A stretch of DNA of 64,000 bases. Origin: Nissolia schottii (Eukaryota; Streptophyta; Magnoliopsida; Fabales; Fabaceae). Below are positions 57,411 to 64,000 of this stretch, piece after piece; position 1 is the first letter of the stretch; the number at the start of each line of letters is the position of its first letter. The DNA lies in assembly GCA_003254905.1 (NCBI GenBank), contig QANU01030793.1:7360-71359 (forward strand). The letters run 5' to 3'. The notes under the pieces are model-generated. The model saw nothing but the letters and a program-made list of their open reading frames with translations, searched no databases and was not told the origin of the DNA. The translations under genes were made by a program, and so were the position numbers.

Positions 57411-57690
57411 GTAGCGTTTGGTAAACGTCATGAGATAAAAAATACAAAGACAATGTGGATAGAAATATGTTTGGAAAATGAGACAAAAACATAAACTTAA
57501 AAATGCCTTTGACTTGAGAAATTCTTTTAACTAATTTTTGTACATCCAGAAAAGAAAAATATAGAAGATATGTCCGAGACGCAAGAGACATGTCTCTACT
57601 ATATCTAAAAAACAGAGAGACGCAAGAGAACAGTCTCTACTGTCCTTGCATCTCGGTATTTATTGTATCTGGACGCTTACCAAACATTAT
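57411..57690. mobile_element. MITE-like element with TAGCGTTTGGTA terminal repeats
   Basis: The left end, GGTAGCGTTTGGTAAACG, pairs with the right end, CGCTTACCAAACATTATC, with few mismatches over about 18 bp. The interior repeats an AGAGACGCAAGAGA phrase. Ends of this type occur in plant hAT- and PIF-like MITEs; the target duplication is unclear. Confidence 0.6.
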
Positions 57691-58439
57691 CTATGAGTAG
57701 AAAGAAGGGTTAGGTGACATTTCAAATTTTCTTTTTCTGTTGGACGGGCATAAATGGACTATATTTAAAACAAAAAAGAAAAATGAGTAAACTGAGTCAC
57801 CCCTTTAGCCCACCTACTAGGTTAACCTGCAAGCTAAATTGGTTGAGTCAATTTCGATTCAATTTTTTTATTGGCTGTTTTTTTTTTCATATATAACCCG
57901 CCATTTTAACATAAATAAACAGATTGGCTTGACAAATCTGGCCATGTTAACGACCCTACCTGCAGTCTTAGTACAAGCAGCGTAAAATTCTATTTTTATT
58001 TGGAAAAGAATAATAATAATATAGATTTGAATTCATCATCAACTATACTTGACATGATATTATTTATTGAATTTTTTATAATTAAAAATATATAATTATT
58101 ATAAAAATCAATGGATGAGAAACATTAATTAAGAGAAAAATTAAAATAATGCATTTAACAATTTTTTATTTTATATTAAAAACGTAAATGATTAATATTA
58201 TGGAATTAAAAAAGTTACATTAATGATTTAAAATTGAAAATTATGACCTGAATATTGAATTTTTATGTTTTTAATTTATAACGGGAATTGCTAAAAGTGT
58301 TTGGTCAATTTTTGTCTTGTCTCTTCATTTATCAACTAGCTACATATATACAAGTTCGTAGTTCTCCAATCAACAAAAAATAGCTATACTAAATTTGGTC
58401 AATTTTATATACTTGCCTATAATAGTTGCTATCTATATA
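57691..58439. other. A/T-rich spacer, nothing recognised
   Basis: No coding, RNA or repeat structure could be supported. Confidence 0.5.
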
Positions 58440-61340
58440 TAGTAATATATCCTAATTACAAGTTGTATCTTTGATTGATACAAATAGATATGCTCCCGTA
58501 ATATCCCCTTCAAGGTGGTGAATGAAAGTTTTGAATTCCCAACTTGTCCAAGAGTGTGCCAAATCATTTGACACCAACCGCCTTAGTGAAAATGTCTGCA
58601 AGTTGAGTGTGAGTTGAGACATATCATGAGGGAAGAAGACGGCGTTGAAAATTTTCATCTCGTACAAAATGATAATCAACCTCAATGTGCAATTTTATGG
58701 AGTGCAATTTGACTACCACAATATAGGAAGAAAGGCATGATGGTGTACACCAAGGCTTGAGAGTATGTCTTTTAACCACTTCAACTCACAAGTGGTATTG
58801 GCCATGGAACAATTTTTAGCTTTAGCAGAAGATTTGGATGCAATGTTTTGCTTCTTTGTTTTCCAAGAAATTGGGGTGTTCCCAAGTTGGATAAACCATC
58901 CACTAAGTGATCTGAAAGTTAGAGGGCAACCGACTCATTCAAAATCACACCAACCATAAAGACGAAGGTCATAATCACATTGCAAAAGAACCCCTTGGCC
59001 TAGACTTCCCTACAAATAACGGACCATGTGTAATGCAGCTTGCTAGTGCTCCTCCCTAGGTTGTTGCATAAAGTGAGATAAAATATGGACACCATAGATA
59101 GCTTAGGTTGAGTAAAACAGAGATAAATGAGACGCCTAATTAGGTGACAATATTGCTCGAGGTTGGAGAGTAACGATCCATTCATAAGAGCGAAGCGATG
59201 ATTATCTTCTATTGGAGTAGAAGTTGGTTTAGTCCCAAGAAGACCAATTTCCATAACAATGTCTAAGGCATATTTCCGTTGGCATAGGTAAATTCCTATG
59301 GGCGAACAAGCAACTTCTACCCTTAGAAAATATTTTAGACACCCCAAGTCCTTTATACGGAAACACTGGTGAAGATAGTCATTAAAGTGTTGAATAGCAG
59401 TTGAATCATAACCTGCAATCACAAGATCGTCTACATACACAAATACCACCAGTTGTATGCCACTGCGTTGAAGATTGAACAAGGAGTAATTAGTAGAGAA
59501 CTTTGCGAACCAACACTAAGGGGCTTGTCCCAGCCCATAAAGTGAATTTCACAATTTGCACATAGCTTTGCGGTCTAACACTCAAAAATCAGGAGGAAGT
59601 TTCATGTATACATCTTCCTCGAGATCCCCATGTAAGAATGCAATATGGACATCCATTTAGTGAAGCTCTCAATCCTTTGTAGTAGCTACAACCAACATTG
59701 TACGAATGGTAACCATTTTGACCATAGGGGCAATCTCAATATAGTCCACCCCTTCTATTTGATGGTTCCTAAGAATGATCAATCGTGCCTTGAATCGTTC
59801 AAGACTTCCATCTATGTGGTATTTAATTTTATAGATCCATTTGCATCCAAGAGCTTTCTTTTCGGGAGGCAAGGTTGTGAGTTCCCAAGTTCCATTGTCT
59901 TGAAGCGCCTGTATTTCACATGCCATAGCCTCCCTCCATATAGCATCGTTTACGGCTTTAGAGAAATGAACCGGTTCTTTTTCTGCATGAATTGCTGCAA
60001 GGAAGGTACAGTGATAAGAAGAAAATCTGTCACAAGTTACAGAATTTTTCAAAGGATAAGATGCACCTAAGGAGGCTGACAGATAAGGAGATCGATCTGA
60101 TGGGCTAAGGTGTATCGTGGTGTTGGTGACATAATCTCAAAGCCTTACGGAAGCAAGCTTCACTCGCTGCCCTCGACCAAGTAAGACGCTAGGATCATCT
60201 GAAGCTATATCAAGAGGCAAAGGCATGTCTTTAGTCATCAATGGGGGATCTCAAATCATGGAAGAGCCCTCTGTCTATGCCAGTGGGCTCTATTGGAGGT
60301 GTGGATGCAAGACACTTATGATGTAGGTTGGGTTCTCTCGCTATATAATCACGTGAAGCATCATCGGCGACCTTTTCTTCTGCAGTCACTAATCTGAGAG
60401 TTGGAGACACGTGGGTTGGTGCATGGATTGTAAGATCATCACCGATAGTAGAGCAAGAAGCAAAAGGAAACTCATCTTCAATAAACTATACATCTCATGA
60501 CACAAGATAAATTTCCCATTCTAAATCAAATAGTTTCCATCCTTTTTGTGCCTATGGATAGCCAACAAACACACACGTACAACTTCTACTATCAAACTTA
60601 TCTCCTTTCTGAATTTGGTTATGTGCATAGCACAATGAACCAAATACATGTAAATCCTCATAAGTGGGTGCATTCCCATGTAACATTTCATATGGAGCCT
60701 TGTCGTCAAGCACAGATGATGGTGTTAAATTGATTAAATACCCATTAGCGAGAATGCACTCACCCCAGAAACGAAGATGAAGTTTCCTTTGAAAACCCAG
60801 TGCTCAAGTTATATTCAAAATATGTCAGTGCTTCTTCTCCACTCTACCATTTTGTTGAGGAGTCCCTGTGTGTCACACCCCAACTTAGGACATAACCAGC
60901 ACATAAGGGACTAGTTCCCTTACGCAAGCCTCTTAGGAATGCTTTTCGTAAAAAATGCACTTTAATTTTAATTAAAAACAAATAAAACTTTCCTTTTCTT
61001 AATAAACTTAAAATCTCTTACAATAAACATAAATATGCATGACAAAATATGCGGTTGTTTCGAAGATCCTACCTGTATACAATTGGAGCACTCTAGACAT
61101 GACTCGATTATAAAATAAAAATAAGACTAAAAATTCCTTTAGGTAGCTTCATCTCAAGGTGAATTGCCAACTCTTGGATTCTGACATCGCTGCACTGACC
61201 ATAAACTCCATGCACTGCTACTCTGCTTTGTAACCTATAACTGGAGGGTGGTTGAGGGGTGAGAACTCTGGGAAGAGTCTCAGCGAATGGCCGTCTGCAC
61301 GATGACATAGGACACTTCGAAAACATGACATGCAAATGCA

Positions 61341-61371
61341 ATATAATATATATATATATATATATATATAA
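61341..61371. repeat. (TA)n microsatellite
   Basis: An almost pure TA run inside the 2-kb LTR-like element. Confidence 0.9.
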
Positions 61372-61484
61372 AACAAGCATAAAACATTTCTATAATAATA
61401 ACTAATACATTTGAAAACATAATTTAATTGGTTCTCTAGATAGACGTTCTGAGCATTAAGGTTTTGTTTATGATGCATTATTCC

Positions 61485-61640
61485 TGACGCACTACCCAAG
61501 TATCTAGGCCACGATAGTTAGGGATACACTACCCGATACCATAGATTCCTAATAATTAGTCTTGAGGCACTGCCCAAGTATCTAGGTCGCGATAGTTGGA
61601 GATACACTATCCGAGTTCTTAGATTCCTGATATTTAGTCC
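61485..61640. repeat. Two-copy tandem repeat in the 2-kb LTR-like element
   Basis: CACTACCCAAGTATCTAGG, GATACACTACCCGA and ATTCCTAATAATTAGTC recur in the same order as CACTGCCCAAGTATCTAGG, GATACACTATCCGA and ATTCCTGATATTTAGTC. The period is about 77 bp. Confidence 0.8.
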
Positions 61641-63198
61641 TCATCTACATGATACGTGACACTGGCCATCACGAGCTACTATGTCCAGGCTTTACGGTCT
61701 TTCCCTAAATCTGCATGAACCCTATTATACTTTACGATCGTACAAGGTATACCAATGTCAACGTAGGCTGTTGCTGACTTACAGTTCTATCCTAGATATA
61801 ATCCCATGAAAACAGTTTTATAACGTAACATGATCATAATAACATAATCTTTTATTTGATACTAATAGCATTTTCATGACTTGATATTAAATGTTTTATC
61901 TTGGAGAAATATAGGTAGACTAAGATCACATGCTTAGGGAGGTTCCTAGGTAAGAGAGGTGCATCATAATGGACAACTTAAATACCAAGTTTTGTCTTAA
62001 CCAGAACCTTTCCTTAACAAAAATCTTCTCCCACCAGAATCTTTCCTTAACCATGATATTTTGTTAAAGGTTTCAAACAATATGAATATCTATATCAATT
62101 AATACTAATCATACACACACAACATGATTTTATTTAATGCAATAAAACATGTGGTCCCATGTGGTTCTAAAATAGTTTCATGATTTTCTAAAATAGCTTC
62201 ATAAATAAGGAGTTTCTAAATATATAATTATTAGGAAATAACTAATTAAATAACTTCATTATAACTAATTAAATAAAAGAATTCTTAATAATAACTAACT
62301 TCATAAATACATAAAATAAAATACTAAGTTCCACCTCCTAGGATTTCATAAAACATGTATAAACAAAATAATTCTAAAATAAATAAATAAATTTTAAAAT
62401 AAATACGTGGTCTAAAATAGACAGTAAAGAAAGTCATTCACCTTAAAATGACTAACCGCTAGGGAGCACTAAGCTGGGAGCTCCTGACACCCTACGTGGA
62501 GGCATTGCTTCTCTACGAATGGAAAATAAGAGAGACAAAAGAAATTAAAAATAACTAGAGCGAAAAGTCTCACAAAAGTGGGACCCTTCAAGCTCTTGAG
62601 TGAATTAACAAGTCTAAACACTCACAGGAAGCTTCTATATATATAGTGGAAGGAGGAGGCCTCTTTCTATAGCTACTACCAATGTGAGACTAATTCCTGC
62701 GCCGCAGCAGTGCTCCCTAGGTGCTAGAGCGCACCCAACATGCGTTTCGCACGAGACACAATCTCGCGTGAGATGAACCCTTGTGAAGAGCATCTTGCAC
62801 GAGACACTATGCGTTTTTGTGCGAGACGTGTTCCCTTTTGTTTTTATCTATGAAGACTATGGCTCATCACACTGTGCATGAAGTTTGATGGATAGTTCCA
62901 TGTTGCATAAAATATTGCTTCAAATACATAAATACCTATCGCGATTGTGTACCATTTTAATCTTTGTATTAAATTGTCACTCTACAAGAGAAAAGAAATT
63001 CATCAATGTGCGTGCTACTTCTTTCTTCTTACATAACAAGTATATCCACACATCCCGAGAGTAATCAACTATAGTTAGAAAATAAGACGTGTCACATGAT
63101 GAGAGGGTTCGATAGGGTCCTCACAAATCGTAGTTTATTAAACCAAAAATATCTGAAGCATAATAGTCACTAAGAGGAAAATTTTCTCTTGTTTACAT

Positions 63199-63808
63199 AT
63201 ACCCTATCAATTTACAATAACTCTATAGATCTAACATTCAAGTTCAATAAAATTCTCATTCAATAACAACATTATAACTATAAATTTTTCAAAAATGCTA
63301 TATGTACACCCAATTTCATACACCTATACATACACCATTAATAATGTACAAACTTTATTTGCACGAGTGCACAAACATTATAAACTTGTAAATGATACTC
63401 TCAACTATACTTAATTAAGTGCACAAACATTACATGAGTTAAAACACAAACTTTATGCATATAAGTACGAGGTGTATGTATGGTGTATGGTTTTTGGTGT
63501 ACGTGTAGCAGAACTCTAAATTTTTTACACGCCAACACAATATATTTTGAACTATACTAACCTAACACGTATCTTATTGGCCTACCAAAAAGTTTACATA
63601 TACCTTATGAATCTACAACACTCTATAGATTTAACATTTAAGTTCAATAAAATACTCATTGAATAACATTATTATATCTATAAATTTTTCACACGCCAAC
63701 ACAATATATTTTGAACTACATTTACTTAACCTCTATCTTATCAATCTATCAAATATTTTATCTATACCTTATCAATCCACAAAAACTCTATAAATCTAAC
63801 ATTGGAGG
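63199..63808. repeat. Tandem repeat of about 164 bp, interrupted by MITE copy 3
   Basis: Three units share CTCTATAGATCTAACATT-like text, AAGTTCAATAAAATACTCATT and ACACGCCAACACAATATATT. Second and third units are spaced about 163-166 bp. The first and second become about 164 bp apart once the 227-bp MITE and its 9-bp duplication are removed. Confidence 0.8.
63290..63516 (-). mobile_element. 227-bp MITE, copy 3
   Basis: In reverse orientation, GAGTTCTGCTACACGTACAC...GTACATATAGCATTTTTG. It is flanked by perfect 9-bp duplications TAAATTTTT (63281-63289 and 63517-63525). The empty site is preserved in the neighbouring repeat unit (TAAATTTTTCACACGCC at 63681), which confirms the insertion boundaries. 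Confidence 0.92.
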
Positions 63809-64000
63809 TGTTTTTGAACTTGTTTCAAGCATTTCATCAAACATTTCACTTGCACTATTCGAAGATTTCATAATTTCTATAACACTAGCATGAATAGAGA
63901 AACACAAAAATGTTATGGTAAAAATATCTAAGTACTTGAATGTTCAGTTGAGGTTGGACGTGGTTGATGTCGTTTAATCACAACAAATTTTCACCTTTCA

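Larger units (their letters stand above)
60871..62871. mobile_element. 2,001-bp LTR-like insertion (probable solo LTR)
   Basis: It starts TGTCACACCCCAACTTAGG and ends GGCTCATCACA. Perfect CTGTG duplications flank it (60866-60870 and 62872-62876). There is no coding sequence. It contains a duplicated 77-bp-scale unit near 61485-61640, a TA microsatellite at about 61341-61371 and TCTCGCGTGAGAT-type motifs near 62745-62830. It interrupts the integrase region of the copia relic. TG...CA ends, 5-bp duplication and lack of genes fit a solo LTR, probably gypsy; the family is not proven. Confidence 0.87.
58440..63190 (-). pseudogene. Ty1/copia pol relic (integrase, RT, RNase H), split by a 2-kb insertion
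   Basis: Read on the minus strand: integrase core from about 63130 (GPYRTLSSCDTSYFLTIVDY, KKKEVARTLMNFF) to HGTIHQTS at about 62890. An insertion occupies 62871-60871. Then come GTPQQNGRVEKKH (about 60865), YEDLHVFGSLCYAH, and reverse transcriptase (WREAMACEIQALQDNGTWEL, 60052-59669; VFVYVDDLVIAG with the YVDD active site, about 59450). RNase H follows (SLSGWFIQLGNTPISWKTKK, about 58900) and a closing ALRRLVSNDLA-like region. Stops and frameshifts break every domain. gag, protease and LTRs were not identified. Removing the insertion and one CTGTG copy rejoins the integrase reading. Confidence 0.85.

Noticed and set aside
60497-60733. Plus-strand open frame of 78 aa
   Set aside because: It is antisense to the copia integrase C-terminal part (YEDLHVFGSLCYAH) on the minus strand.

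Overview
The window is nuclear DNA from a flowering plant. The evidence is GT-AG introns, plant receptor-kinase and hexokinase-like genes, and dense nested LTR retrotransposons, CACTA, MULE and MITE elements. A legume is likely, because the BAM-type receptor kinase and the SIRE-like LTR look most like legume sequences as I remember them; this is inference, not a database result. Only two genes read as intact, both on the minus strand.

0-15 kb: two partial copies of a PRMT5/SKB1-type protein arginine methyltransferase lie head to tail on the minus strand. The 3' half of copy A (14.7 to 9.77 kb) lies upstream of the 5' half of copy B (5.36 kb to beyond the left edge). Copy A has a 3,072-bp LTR-like insertion inside an exon, with a 5-bp target duplication. 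Copy B has an internal deletion and a frameshift. Between them lie an inverted-repeat element and the end of a CACTA transposon. 15-25 kb: intergenic DNA, then a short-LTR non-autonomous element (18.89-24.53 kb) whose 3' LTR is split by a deleted chromovirus (19.03-22.45 kb). 25.1-32.6 kb: a MULE-like element with long inverted repeats, carrying a decayed plant-mobile-domain gene and itself invaded by a SIRE-like LTR, a CACTA end and a Tat-like LTR. Three single Ns here mark suspect assembly joins.

33.5-37.1 kb: an intact two-exon BAM1-type LRR receptor kinase (1,018 aa) in the CLAVATA1 family, followed by a 568-bp gap. 38-44 kb: LTR fragments, the 3' end of a LINE, a MITE and a copia relic. 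44.5-55.8 kb: a nine-exon hexokinase-like gene resembling Arabidopsis HKL3, with an open frame of 491 aa. Its 7.9-kb fourth intron holds a copia element, which in turn holds a second copy of the 3-kb LTR-like element. 56-64 kb: MITEs, a minus-strand copia relic split by a 2,001-bp LTR-like insertion, and a tandem repeat interrupted by a third copy of a 227-bp MITE.

There is no operon-like organisation. BAM1-type kinases perceive CLE peptides at the plasma membrane, and HKL3-type proteins are predicted non-catalytic hexokinase homologues; nothing in the sequence links their functions. The main interest is the exact nesting history, which can be read from target-site duplications.
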